Below, piece by piece: positions 49,433 to 60,345 of a stretch of 64,000 bases of DNA. The stretch comes from Galbula dea. Taxonomy: Eukaryota; Chordata; Aves; Piciformes; Galbulidae. Numbering within the stretch: position 1 is the first letter of the stretch; each line of letters opens with the position of its first letter. The notes under the pieces are model-generated. The model searched no databases and was not told the DNA's origin. It worked only from the letters and a program-made list of their open reading frames with translations. The stretch spans positions 124,240 to 188,239 of the forward strand of contig VWZX01005770.1 in NCBI GenBank assembly GCA_013399015.1. The letters run 5' to 3'. Position numbers and translations under genes: made by a program.

Positions 49433-50581
49433 TTGGACTTCAGTAAGGCTTTTGATACTGTGTCCCACAGCATCCTACTGAACAGATTGTCGAATATACA
49501 GCTAGATGAGAACATCATGAGGTGGGTACACAGCTGGCTGAGGGGTCGAGCTCACAGGGTTATAGTAAATGGAGCTATATTGGGCAGCGACAGGTGACAA
49601 GTGGGGTCCCACAGGGATCCATCTTAGGGCCAGTTCTGTTCAACATCTTTATAAAGTACTTGGATCTAGGACTTGAAGACCTAATAAGTAAGTCTGTGGA
49701 TGATACTAAGCTGGGAGATGTTGTTGGCTCCAATGAAGGCAGAGAGACACTTCAGAGAGATCTAAACAGATTAGAGGACTGAGCAGTCACAAATCATATG
49801 AAGTTTAACAAGTGCAAGTACCAGGTTCTGCACTTGGGTAGAGGCAATCTGAAAACAGCCTAACAGCTGGGGAATGTGAGGCTGAAAAGCAGCACTGCAG
49901 AGAGGAATCTGGGTATTTTGGTGGATGATAAGTTGAGTATGAGTCAGCAGTGTGTGCTGACAGCCAGAAGGGCCAACAGGGTTCTGGGGTGCATCAAGCA
50001 CTCCATTGCTAGCCAATCGAGAGAGGTGCCAGTCCCACTTTACTCGGCTCTGGTGTGGCCTCGCCTGGAGTATAGGGTGCAGTTTTGGGCACCACAGTAC
50101 AAGAGACATATGATGTTGTTGTGGAGCATCCAGAGGAGGGCCACAAAGATGGTGAAGGGTCTGGAGGGGAAGACTTATGTGGAAAGGCTGAAATCAGTTG
50201 CTCTGTTTAGCCTGGAGAAGAGGAGACTGAGGGGAGACTCCATGGAAGTTTAGAACTTCCTCAGCAGAGAGGGAAGGGTGGGTGCTGACCTCTTCTCTCT
50301 GGTGACCAGCGACACGACCTGGGGGAACGGCATGAAGCTGTGCCAGGGGAAATTCAGGCTGAATGTTAGAAAGAGCTTCTTTACCTGGAGAGTGGTGGAA
50401 CATTGGAACAGGCTCCCCAGGGAGGCTGTCATGGCTCAAACTCTCGTGGAGTTTAAGAAGCAATTGGACATTGCACTTAGGTACATGGTGTGACCTTGGG
50501 GTTGTCCTGTGCCTAAATAAGAGCTGGACTCAGTGATCCTTGTGGGTCCCTTCCAACTCGGGATATTCCATGATTCTGTAA
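49433..50581 (+). mobile_element. CR1 LINE, longest copy: RT domain to 3' end
   Basis: The copy starts at RT motif A (LDFSKAFDTVSHSIL, frame 2, from 49433) and runs to the 3' end. Frame 2 continues to about 49575 (RWVHSWLRGRAHRVIVNGA). A frameshift then moves the reading to frame 1, which gives VTSGVPQGSILGPVLFNIF. The catalytic box reads SVDDTKLGD (49693-49719), keeping both aspartates but with serine at the usual aromatic position. Frame 1 is then cut by in-frame stops TGA (49780), TAA (49861) and TAG (50251). Between them lie SSTAERNLGILVDDKLSMS, VPLYSALVWPRLEYRVQFW, FSLEKRRLRGDS and VVEHWNRLPREAVM. The 3' UTR ends with GAGCTGGACTCAGTGATCC and CCATGATTCTGTA. It is 5'-truncated and dead. 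Confidence 0.97.
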
Positions 50582-51782
50582 TTGCAATTGTTCACTTCCC
50601 AGTGCCTTTTCCTCCTGCCAGGAGATGATAATATTCTTTGACTATAGCCAGATTCCTCCAGCTCCCTAACGAATTTTCCTACTTTTTTTTTCAGGAAAAG
50701 CAGTAGTCTGGTATACCTCTTCAACATTTAAATGGTATCTAGGGTGAAATTCATCTCCCTAGCCGCAGGTACCTCCATTTAGCTGGTTACCCATCTAGCC
50801 TGCTATTGTTTCTTCAGAGGCAATGGCTTGAAACAGGATTTCTTTCATGAAAAAATGGATGCCCCAAATCAGTTTTATCCATCCTTCTCTAGAAAATGTT
50901 ATATGACTGTGAAGGGAATGCTGATAAGACAACAGTGTTGTAAAAGTCTAAAGCAGCCTGAGATAAATCCTACTTTTGTGTCACAAACATTGTTCTACAG
51001 TAATTAAAGTTAGTTAAAAAGGTCATAAGGAATTATGAAAAACCCACTGCACTGCACTTCAGCTACACTGAAAAAGTCATTTAAACCCCTAACTTCTTTT
51101 TAATTGTTCCAGATGAATAGTTCCTGTTACTTCCTAATCCCAAACATCTTGAACCCCCCATGCCAATGATAGGTCCCAAGAAATGTATATGAAACTACTT
51201 CTGTATCAGATTTCTGATTAGGATTATCCATAATGAAATGTCCCTTTCTGTAGCTGGAATGTAGATTTGGATGCCAGAAACAGTGGCTTTCCAGTTCTGT
51301 AGCTGTGGATTTGGGGCAGGCTGATGAGCTGTGCATGTGTTCTGCACACCCATGCCCACACCAAGATAAACATGGGCAAAAAAAAAGAGCCTTTAGCTCT
51401 CCTGAAAGCCTCCAGGTGGGGAGGAGAGAAAGTTTCACTTTGGTTATGAATCCTGCATTTTCACTGCTCTCAATGTCTATAAAAACTCATGGAGTCTTTA
51501 ATTTAGTGGGACTTTGGCATACGCCAAAAGGCAGCCACCTAGTGAACTTCCCTCCTGAATAAGGAGACACTAAACATCAGGGTTCTTTGAACAGAGCATT
51601 AGTGTTTATTTTAGGTCTTCAGGCAGAAGTTATGCTCTTGCTGTATGGTTGTTCGATGAACTGGAGACTGTGAGTCTGCAGATACACACATGCACAGACA
51701 CACAACTGGTTTGCAAACTATCCATTACAGCACTAAAAAAGAAAGTTTGATATCTACTGAGACACTCAGCTGAAGAGCAGGG

Positions 51783-51808
51783 AAAAAAAAAAAAAGAAAG
51801 AAAAAAAT
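51783..51808. repeat. A-rich tract
   Basis: Poly-A interrupted by G (AAAAAGAAAGAAAAAAA). It is a low-complexity tract, and no parent element was recognised upstream. Confidence 0.85.
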
Positions 51809-53214
51809 TAAATCACAGAACTGGCAAGAGAACTGTCCAGAAGTAATAAGTGAAGTTTTTAAGCTAAGTTTGAAGACTAGCTGCAACTTGCCACACAGGA
51901 AAAAACAGAAGACAAAAGCACCATTATGCTTTCTTAAAAATGTAAGACTACAGCACACACATTCCCTGACAAGGTCATTAAACATTGGTTCAGAGACCCA
52001 CCACGGCATATGCCCAGGTACAATGGGTGTTTACTCTTTGATTCAGCCAGGTGCTGGTATGCATAGGGGTTGCTGTTGTCTGTAGATCATCGGTTTTGGC
52101 CCCATGTGGATCATAACCACTTGGTTTGGTTCATGCACAGAAATGCAGGTGAACCCACCCCTTCAGATATCTAATTTGTTTGGAATGACAGGCATGTCCT
52201 GACTAACAATTAATTCTGCCAGGTGATATAACTTGTTTGAATTTGCAGGAATTTGCCATTTGGAAAATGGAAAAAAGAAAAACATTTAATTAGAGATGGA
52301 GCTAGAACAGCTAATTTGATCTTTCAATGGAAAAAAATAAATTACAGGTTAAAAATGAAGATTATGTGCTCTGGGTGAAGCATGCTCACTCCTTTAAGGT
52401 ATGCTTTGATGAGGCTTCTTCCCCTGCTAAGAAATGCAGTGCACATTTCTTTCGAAGTGATGGCAGCACTAACTTGATCTTGCCATTTGTTATCCTCCTG
52501 CCTCTGTCCCTGAGCAGATGATCTGCCCATGCTGGGGATTTACCTGGGAGTTTCACTCTGCTGTTCAGGTCCTGGCACCATGTGGTGCATCACCCATTAG
52601 GAGGTGAAAGGCAAACTGGCTGCTGTGGATGAGGAGAGCAAACCTGCCTCTGCAGGTATGCACTGTCCTGGCTTAGCCTGTCCTGTCTCCTTCCAGGCAA
52701 GGAGAGTCCATAAACCCCTAACTCTTCCCTGGAGCTGAGAAGTCCCTTTTATCTACACTGGTTAGTCACACCAGAACCCCACGACACAGTCCCAGCAGCA
52801 GAGATAGTGCAGAGGGGAGCCAGAGGTGGGCGGGCATGGTGTTACTGGGGTCTGGGCTGGCCCAAGTGTGGCCATGAGACTATTACCCACACCTTTTCTG
52901 TGCTCTGGAGAGCCCCAGAGCAGCTCTGAAGGAGCATCTGGGTTTGCCACATCCCCAGAGCCACCTCAGATTGTACCCAGGTGGAAAGCAAGCCTTGCAG
53001 ATGGACTTGATCTCAAGACCACAAAAACCCATGCAAATTTCCCATTGTTTCCAGCACTGTGTGTCTTTAGTAACATCAAGGACGTGTTGCAGCATAATGG
53101 CTTTTGGGTTTCCTTCACCCAGGGGAGATCTGGGACTCCACCGTTCCTGCTGCATCTCCTGGGACACCCAGAGCAGGAACATGATTCAAGAGAGCTATGG
53201 CATCCACATCAGAG

Positions 53215-53290
53215 CAGTTCAAATGCAGATAGGTTCAGACCCACCCTTCCCCTGGCGTGAGCAGATAGTCTAGACCACTAAACTACATTT
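53215..53290 (-). repeat. tRNA-derived SINE head remnant (MIR-like)
   Basis: TAGTCTAGACCACTAAACTA (53266-53285) is, on the minus strand, a TAGTTTAGTGGTCTAGACTA box resembling a tRNA-type Pol III A box (TRGYnnAnnnG). About 30-45 bases further on the minus strand, GGGTCTGAACCT resembles a B box (GGTTCRANNCC). This is the arrangement at the 5' end of tRNA-derived SINEs such as amniote MIR. The acceptor stem is not complementary enough to call a tRNA gene. Confidence 0.45.
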
Positions 53291-54774
53291 TCTGGAAGTA
53301 GGTTCTCAGATGGAGTCATTTCCTGACAGAAATATTTGTCTGTTATCAGGAAGAGCATAATCAGAAAAAAACCCTCAATCTTTTCTCTTTTCTTATTAGT
53401 GTCCTTCCAGTTTATTACTCATCTGTGGCTTTTTTGCAAGTTGTCTTTCAGGTGAGGCGCAGCGAAGTGGTGTTACATTCCATACATGTAGAGGCCTAGC
53501 TGCAGTTTCATTGTGTATTGAACCCTATAATTAAGACTCAGATGGAAGACTTTATGCCTTTAAAGCAAAGAAATTCTAGGTTTCTTGGCAAAACATTTGG
53601 CTGAGTACATAGAGAGCATCTTAAGTACTTAAATGGTCTCTACGTGAGGAAACCTGATGCCAGAAATGATGTACCTTGAAGGCAGGCTGTTGGGAAAAAG
53701 CAAACAAACCAAGGCTAAAATGCTTGATGTCTTGAGGTGCATTCTTCCTGAGTATTATTTTTTTCTTGGAAGATGGTCTGTGAGAGGGATTATGTTCTGA
53801 AAAACGACTTGTTGCTGGCATCTGATCGTTATTAACGTAAGCCACAGAAGGTGTGGGAGGCAGCAAAAACCACCCGGCTGGTTTTCAATAAATTATGAGG
53901 GACCTGACCACTGCCTTTAAGCAAATCAATACAGCGCTTCTGTGGTGTGCCAACAGCCAGGAAAACTCCATGGGAGGAAGCTGATGTCTTTCTTAGGGAA
54001 TTACCATGTATGGCTGCCTCCCCTGGCCTCTTTGAGGGGGAGGATGGATGGAGTGAGCCATGGTGGTCATGGGACCAGGAGGTGAGTCACATGGCAACTC
54101 AGGTTTCCAGGAGAGTGTGGGGCGTTCTCTTTACACAGGAGAAAATCCCTGTAGAGAAGAGAAGCAGAGTGTCTCTTCCAGCCCACACTCTGCAGGGGAC
54201 ACCCAAGGGCTGTGCTGCTGCCCAGGGAAGGGCTGAGGCAGCTGCGGGCGGGACAAGATGCTCTGCTCTTGCTGTCGGTGTTTTCCCATCTGGGTGTGCG
54301 CCCATCATCTTCCCCTGCTTCTCCTCTCTGCTTGCTGCCCTGCAGCCTTCCCTTCATCCCTTGGGGCTTGCTGAAGTGTGTAACAGACCCACTGCTGGAA
54401 GAAAGGCTTTGGAGATGGGGGTCAGCAGAACAGCCCTGTGACCCACTGCTCTATGGGGAGCACAGACCAGGGTTTTTTTTGTTTGTTTGTTTTTTTTGTC
54501 TCCTGCTGGAAGGCAGCACAGATCAGGGCAGATTTTGAAGCTGGAAACAGTAAGTAGAAAGAAGAACATGATAATTAGACTTAAGATAAGAAGCACAGGT
54601 CACATCTCCCCATGCAAATAATATCATCTTGCTATTGCAAAAGGTTGAGCGTGTGCTCAGACACCATGGTGGTGCAGCATGGGCTAGTAATGTTAATAGT
54701 CACCACAGTAGTAATAAGAGGGAGTAAGAATATTAATGTTAGCAATAATGGTGTAGAGTTCAGACAGCTCTTTT

Positions 54775-54935
54775 TCCACCAGTTGATCTCAAAAGACTCC
54801 AAAATGGGATCAAAACCATTTTTTTTTATAGTGGCACAGTGCAGTGATCTTGTCACTGTCATCCAGCTAGCTGGGGACAGAGCCAGCAACAGAATTAAAT
54901 TCACAACCCATGCTCTTCTCAGCCAAAACCAAACT
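54775..54935 (-). repeat. Ancient MIR-like SINE remnant
   Basis: Read on the plus strand, TGTCACTGTCATCCAGCTAG, then ACAGAGCCAGCAACAGAATT (54877-54896) and ACCCATGCTCTTCTCAGCC follow the order of old amniote repeats in reverse complement. In those repeats 'ggtcacacagcaagtcagtggcagagccaggaatagaaccca' is followed by 'tgctctaaccac'. It is diverged, with approximate edges. Confidence 0.55.
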
Positions 54936-55242
54936 CAGCTTTGCCATTTTGACTTTGCACAGTGCCATTCTAACACTTGGCAGAGAAAGGCACATGTATT
55001 CTCCCCTCCCCTATGTTTGAGGCCTATCAAATGTTAAATGGAATGGCAGAACCAGAGCAATAAAGATTTCTATCAAAGGAGGACCTCCCACTGCAAAAGG
55101 AATGTATTTAGTTTGACCTTCAAAAGTAAGCAATTTACTTAAGCCAGCCCAAGATTTTTAGGGGTGTCTGTGCTTCTTTCAAGGAGATGGTTTGCGTATC
55201 AGATGAACAAGAATCCTTTGGGATGTGAAAATTACAACAGCC

Positions 55243-55279
55243 TCTTTTTCTTTCTTTTTCTTTTTTTTTCCTTTTTTTT
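55243..55279. repeat. T-rich tract
   Basis: A run of T broken by single C residues (CTTTTTCTTTC type), followed by TTTTTTTTGTTATTAGG. It is low-complexity pyrimidine sequence ending in an AG dinucleotide. It resembles a splice acceptor tract, but no exon can be supported downstream. Confidence 0.85.
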
Positions 55280-55689
55280 GTTATTAGGCATCAGAGTAAA
55301 TAAGTATAAGCCCTACATGGAGCATCTTGTTGGGGCATACATTGTATATGCTCCAGGGTGCAAATATTTTACACACCCTCCCCTTTGATTTTTTTTTTCC
55401 TAATGGAATATGCAAATCATGCATGTTTCAGCTGGGATTGTCTCCCTTTGATCTGACTGTTCTCCATCCTGGAATTTCTTACAGTGGGAAGAAACCAAAC
55501 CGAGGTGTGCAGCAAAAGGGAATTTCACCCTTCACTTTCTCCAAACCCATCATGGGCCAGCCAACTCACCTCGAAGACCTCGGATAGTGGCAACAGGTTT
55601 GGAATAAAGCCTCTACAAAGGAAGGGCCAGAGAATATCATACCAGGCAATTGCAAAGGAAGAGCAGAAGTGCTTGGGTGAGGATTTGCC

Positions 55690-55718
55690 TGTGATTCTGT
55701 GATTATGTGATTATGTGA
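55690..55718 (+). repeat. Octamer tandem repeat, possible CR1 tail
   Basis: Three and a half copies of an 8-base unit (GTGATTCT, GTGATTAT, GTGATTAT, GTGA). The unit and period match the CR1 3' octamer (ATTCTGTG in another phase). The 60 bases upstream lack the usual GGACTnGATGATC block, so only a remnant tail or an independent tandem repeat can be claimed. Confidence 0.5.
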
Positions 55719-57274
55719 AAGAAAGTCATGGTTTTCTCTGAATTGCAATGCCGGTGCTCAGCGTGACATGGTGAGAGGACTGATAGCTGAGTTCTGTGAA
55801 CATGGTGGGTACATTCTCATGTGCAGCAGGATGGTGAACAGCATGTGGATCTCCTGCCCAAGCAAAGACCCACATCAGCCAAATCCTGGCAGCACTCGCT
55901 CTCAGTGATGTTACCAGTTTGCTGCCTTTGCCCATTCATTCCTCTTGGCCCTGCAGGGTCATAAAAATAAGGCAGGGTGCAAACTCTCCAGTGGGAGGAC
56001 ATTCAAGTGTCCTGTTAAGTAGGACACAAGCTGCTTCATCCACAGGTAACTCACAAGAAAATGTTTTTAAGCAATGGCCTGAGGGGAAGGCTGTCGGGAG
56101 AGCCACCTGCATGCAGCAAGGAGGCCAGGGCAGGCACTGCTGGAGAGGTCAGCTGAAATAACATGCGGTGCCTAGGCTACGCTGCCAAAACAGCTCACGC
56201 CGGGACTTGAATTACCACCTTTGTGCAAACACCCTGTGCGACCGCCGCAATCAGCTCCCTTTCTTTGATGAAGCAGATAGGGCTGAAAGGAAAACAGAAC
56301 AGGGAGAGAAAGAAACATATGGCAATTATGCTTGGATTCACTGGACCTAATGTGCTCCTGCTCGAGCCAAGGAAAGTTTTGCCTCTGACTCCAGTGACTG
56401 TAAAAGCATTACTCAGGGAACTGGGGGAGAGTTTTGGCACATAGGAAAATGAGCTGTCAACTGGGGAGGTAAGAGGCTAAGAGGACTGGTCGCCTGCACG
56501 CCAGGCTGTGCTGCAGCGCACCAAGCGTGATCAGGAGTTTACATGTATTCAGAGAGAGAATGATTGGGCTGTCTGGAGAAAATTATACTAATACTAGGGG
56601 GAAAAGGTTTAGAGGGAGGGTGTTCTTCCTGAATTTGGAAAGTATTCTTGTTTATTTCTGCTTGCCTGCAGGGGAGAGGGCAGCATAATGAATCATCCCA
56701 GCCACATAAACAGCACAAACTAAGATTTTACCTGAGCGAGATGAAAGTTTTTCAAGGCTCATAACTGCTTATTGATTTGTTCTTTTCTATTTGTTTGCCT
56801 CTGCATTTCCAGAAGCACAAGTGGAAAGAAAATATCCCTGAAATAAAAACTCTTGTAGCAGAGGTCTGACCATTGCCTCCAGCAATGGACTTGGTCCATC
56901 CTCTGCTGGCAAAAGCAAACCAGTCATGTGTGTGGAGCCCCTGGCCTGCAGCAGTGCCCTCCTGTGCTTCCAGCTGCCTCTCACCTGCACACATTTGCCT
57001 TTAGGGCGAGCCTAGGACATTGTCTGGGGTCATCTGGGGGGTAGCCAAGAGTTTGACCCATGGTGTCTTGTGGTTTATCAATGGAGTGTTGTTCAGCATA
57101 GGATTCCTGAGCTCCTTAGTCACGTCTTTGCAGGTAACTATAAATCACCTTCTGCAGATCCTGGGGTTTTGCAATACTTGGCCCGTTGCAATTTTGCCTC
57201 TTCTGCAAATAACAGGAGTGGCCTTTTTTACCCTGCTTGAGACAGGCTTTCAAGTTATGGGCTCTGGATTCACA

Positions 57275-57570
57275 AATCATAGAATCATAGAATGGCTCAG
57301 GTTGGAAATGACCTTAAAGATCATCTAGTTCCAACCCCCCTGCCATGGGCAGGGACACCACATGCACTAGACCAGGTTATCCGGGGCCACATTCAGCCTG
57401 GCCTTAAACACTGCCAGGGATGGGACCTCCACAAACTCTCTGGGTAACCTGTTCCAGTGCCTTACCACCCTTTGGGTAAAGAACTTCCTTCTAATCTCTA
57501 GCCTAAAATTCCCCTCCTTCAGCTTGTATCCATTCCCCCGTGTCCTGTTGCAAAGAATGAGTTGGGCTGA
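57275..57570 (-). mobile_element. CR1 LINE, ORF2 C-terminus plus 3' end (reverse orientation)
   Basis: The left end carries AATCATAGAATCATAGAATG and GGTTGGAAATGACCTTAAAG, the reverse-complement CR1 terminus, followed by CCCTGCCATGGGCAGGGAC. On the minus strand an open frame ending at 57367 reads CNRTRGNGYKLKEGNFRLEI, then FTQRVVRHWNRLPREFVEVP and FKARLNVAPDNLV, the last part of ORF2. CR1 similarity stops near 57560-57570, where unrelated AT-rich sequence begins. No catalytic region is present. Confidence 0.95.
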
Positions 57571-58568
57571 TTCTCCTTTCTTGTTAAAGTTATTAAATTT
57601 CATTAAAAGCATTAGAAACAATAAGTTTCTTTATGCTCTTGTTTTTCCATATAAGGAATATCTGCCACTGGGCTGGAAAATTGGCAAAAACATCCGTAAC
57701 AGCATCTCCAAACAGGCTCAGGAAAACTCTGGGAAGGGATCATCTACCTGGTCAAATTTACATCTCTGGTCCAGGTTCTTCACTGGTGGGTGGCATTTCT
57801 CCTGAGATGAGCTCAGCACTTTTTCCTGGTTAAAACCTCCTGCTGTTGCTGTAATGCTGACAAAGGACATGTGAATTCTGGGGTCTTCCTTCCACTCCCC
57901 ATCAAATCTTATCCACTTCTACAGGTGATGGGGTCCCAGAGGATAAACCCTGCACCCATGCTCTTTCCCTGTATTTCATGCCATGAAGTTTCATGGTGCA
58001 GCAGTTTGGCTGGTAGAACAGCTGCAGGGATGTACCTCCACAGGTAAATATGGGTCCCATGGTAGTCTCAGGTGATGACTTCAGAGTGCTGTGCCCACGG
58101 CAGAGCCCCGCATAGGGCAGGTGTCCAGCCACCACTCTCAAATGTGCTTCAGGACCACGAGGATGTGCTGTCTGGGAAGCCAAATCTGAGCTGTTTTACA
58201 CCAGCCATGCTGTCCCCCAGGCTCAGGTGTCAGCAGTGCCAGCTCAGAAGCACTTGAGCAGGATCACAGTCTATACATAGCTGTATGGAACTGCACTGCT
58301 TCTGTGGGTTTTGGCTGTGGGGCAGCTCATGCAATGGCAAATTATTCTCACTACCTCATCCTTGAGCTAATTAGGACAGAAACAAATGCAGTGCAGGCTT
58401 CAACATTTACTGCCTCATTTTTCACGCAGGCTCCTTCCCTTTCTAGGAAGGTACTAAAATAATGGAAAAATCCCACGCTATTGCAGCAAAGCATCAGCAT
58501 GGCTGTCATGTCTCTGTCTCACATCCAGTCAGCTCTGCCCATCAGTTACAGAGGATGCTCAGGGCTGG

Positions 58569-58605
58569 ATTTTTTTTCTTATTTTTTATATTTTTTTATT
58601 ATTAT
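58569..58605. repeat. T-rich tract
   Basis: Poly-T with interspersed A and C (TTTTTTTTCTTATTTTTTA, then TTTTTTTATTATTA). It is low-complexity sequence. Confidence 0.85.
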
Positions 58606-58740
58606 AGTGATATATTTGACTTTTCCACTTTTCAGGTTCACTCACCCTCTCACTGGTGTTTTTCCCTCTCTCTGAGCTCACTTAATAATGCATGACAAGG
58701 AGCACAGGCTGCTTGCTCTGCCACAGAAGCAATAATGCAG

Positions 58741-58788
58741 CGCGTACCCGCTCTGTGCGGGGTCAGGTTTCTGCCGCTCGGGAATTCG
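58741..58788. other. Compact CpG cluster
   Basis: Seven CpG dinucleotides fall within 48 bases (58741, 58743, 58749, 58758, 58775, 58779 and 58787) in a window where CpG is otherwise sparse. It is far too short for a CpG island promoter. It may be a small unmethylated regulatory element, a recent variant of a GC-rich repeat, or an exon fragment. Confidence 0.6.
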
Positions 58789-59975
58789 ACAGATGGAAAT
58801 GCTGGGATTCTTTCCATGGCCCTCCTGCCTCCCAGGCCCCCGGGATAGCTGAAGATTATCAGGGGCATATCCCAGCACAGTCACAGGCATAGGAGAGGGA
58901 GGATCTGTGGTGAGGGCTCAGCGGGGGAGAGGTGTCATTATTTTAATGAAACTGTTGAAGATGAGACCTTTCCTTCTGCTTGAGAAGGCAGTACATTCGT
59001 AACTGTATTGCTGATAAAATCAGTTTGGCTTCTTTAGACTGATTCTGTCTTCATGGTCATGATCCAGCTAATTCAAAAATTCAGAAACATGTCCCATTGC
59101 CTGCATCCCCAGATTGATGCTCATGTTTCCTTTCCTTTGTTTTCTCTGCACCAAGTCAGGAGAAGTCCTCTGTTGTGAGGGATTCTAAAGAAGATGCTCA
59201 GAGATAGGAATCCGCTCAGACTCCCTTCCTCAGCGGGAATGAGGCTGTGGTTAGAAGCCCCACTGCTTCTATGTGAAGATTGTGCACCCACCCATGAGCC
59301 ACTGTGGCTTCTAGATCCCCACTTCTACAATCAGGCCCTTCCCCTGTTTGTTCAGGGGACTTTGCTTTCAGATCAGACCCATTTGTGCTAGATGCCCCAT
59401 AGGTGCCAGCCAGGTAGAGCAGAGGAGAAAAGGGAATGCAGAAGATGCTCTGATGAGTAGAGGCATATATATCTTATTTCCCTTATTTCCATTGTTTGTG
59501 AGTCTTCAGATCATAGAAGATGGGACAGAAAAACCTGGATTAGGAAGAGCAAAAATGCACGTGAGGTCACTGAAAAGAGGAGAAACTAGGAGGGTGTTGC
59601 AGCCAAAGCTTAAAAAGGACAGAAAAAGACAGCTTATTTGAACAAAACCCAAAGCACTATTGGTGGTTTTGTCTGTCATATGTCTCTGTCTTCCTTATAC
59701 TGAGAAGCATGGATGGGAGCAGCAGGGTGCACAGGCCAGGCCTTTTGGGATTTCAGGATCAAGTGTCAGCCTTGACAGTGTGCTGGTATATACCCAGGTG
59801 AGGCCATCCTAAAAGATGGGCTGAAAGCCACACTCAGCCTTTAACCCTTAGTCTGCCTCCCATCACCTCTCACAGTCATCAGCATTGTGGATGATGGCTT
59901 CTGACTTTGTACCCAGTCCATTCTATATTGGGAAAGATCTGAACTTCTCTGTCCCCAGGAGCCATCTTTCCTCCT

Positions 59976-60009
59976 AAAAAAACCCAAACCAAACAAACAA
60001 AAAACCCAC
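59976..60009. repeat. A/C-rich low-complexity tract (AAACC-type)
   Basis: A-run followed by CCCAAACC, AAACAAAC and AAAAAACCC units. It has the same texture as the tracts at 36558 and 39885. Confidence 0.8.
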
Positions 60010-60345
60010 CTACCTTCAGGGTTTCATCCCAGATTGGATGGCTGCTTGTCTATACTGTAACAAAAATATTCATTTTAATTTTAGAGTACAAAACATTGCA
60101 AAGTCAGAGCTTATTGCATTTTGCAGTTGTGACAGAGCTGGCTGGAGCAGTCTTACAAGAATGGTGTTGCTGTCAGAAATGATTGCTGGAATACGGAAAC
60201 ATCAAGGTGGCAGATATTGTGGAGTTTTGGGGACCATCCAGCTGCCTCTACCATTGCTTCCAGTGGAGAAAGTGTCAAACAGGAACCCATTACTGAATGC
60301 CATACAATGTCACCCAGTACCCAGGATGCTCAGTTATGGCTGAGT

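Larger units (their letters stand above)
50582..57274. other. Non-coding stretch with old repeats and candidate regulatory blocks
   Basis: No gene was recognised. Old SINE-like remnants lie at 53215-53290 and 54775-54935, and simple tracts at 51783-51808 and 55243-55279. AT-rich blocks at 52160-52330 and 53500-53945 look conserved. The open frame 53947-54441 (164 codons, plus) lies in a GC-richer part with competing frames on the minus strand and no domain. 56163-56250 holds several CpG in a short span. Confidence 0.55.

Noticed and set aside
53947..54441. 164-codon plus-strand open frame as a gene
   Set aside because: Lies in a GC-richer stretch with competing open frames on the minus strand; no domain or conserved motif.
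55243..55290. Polypyrimidine tract followed by AG as a splice acceptor
   Set aside because: The tract ends in TTATTAGG, but the downstream frame has no protein-like content and no matching donor was found.
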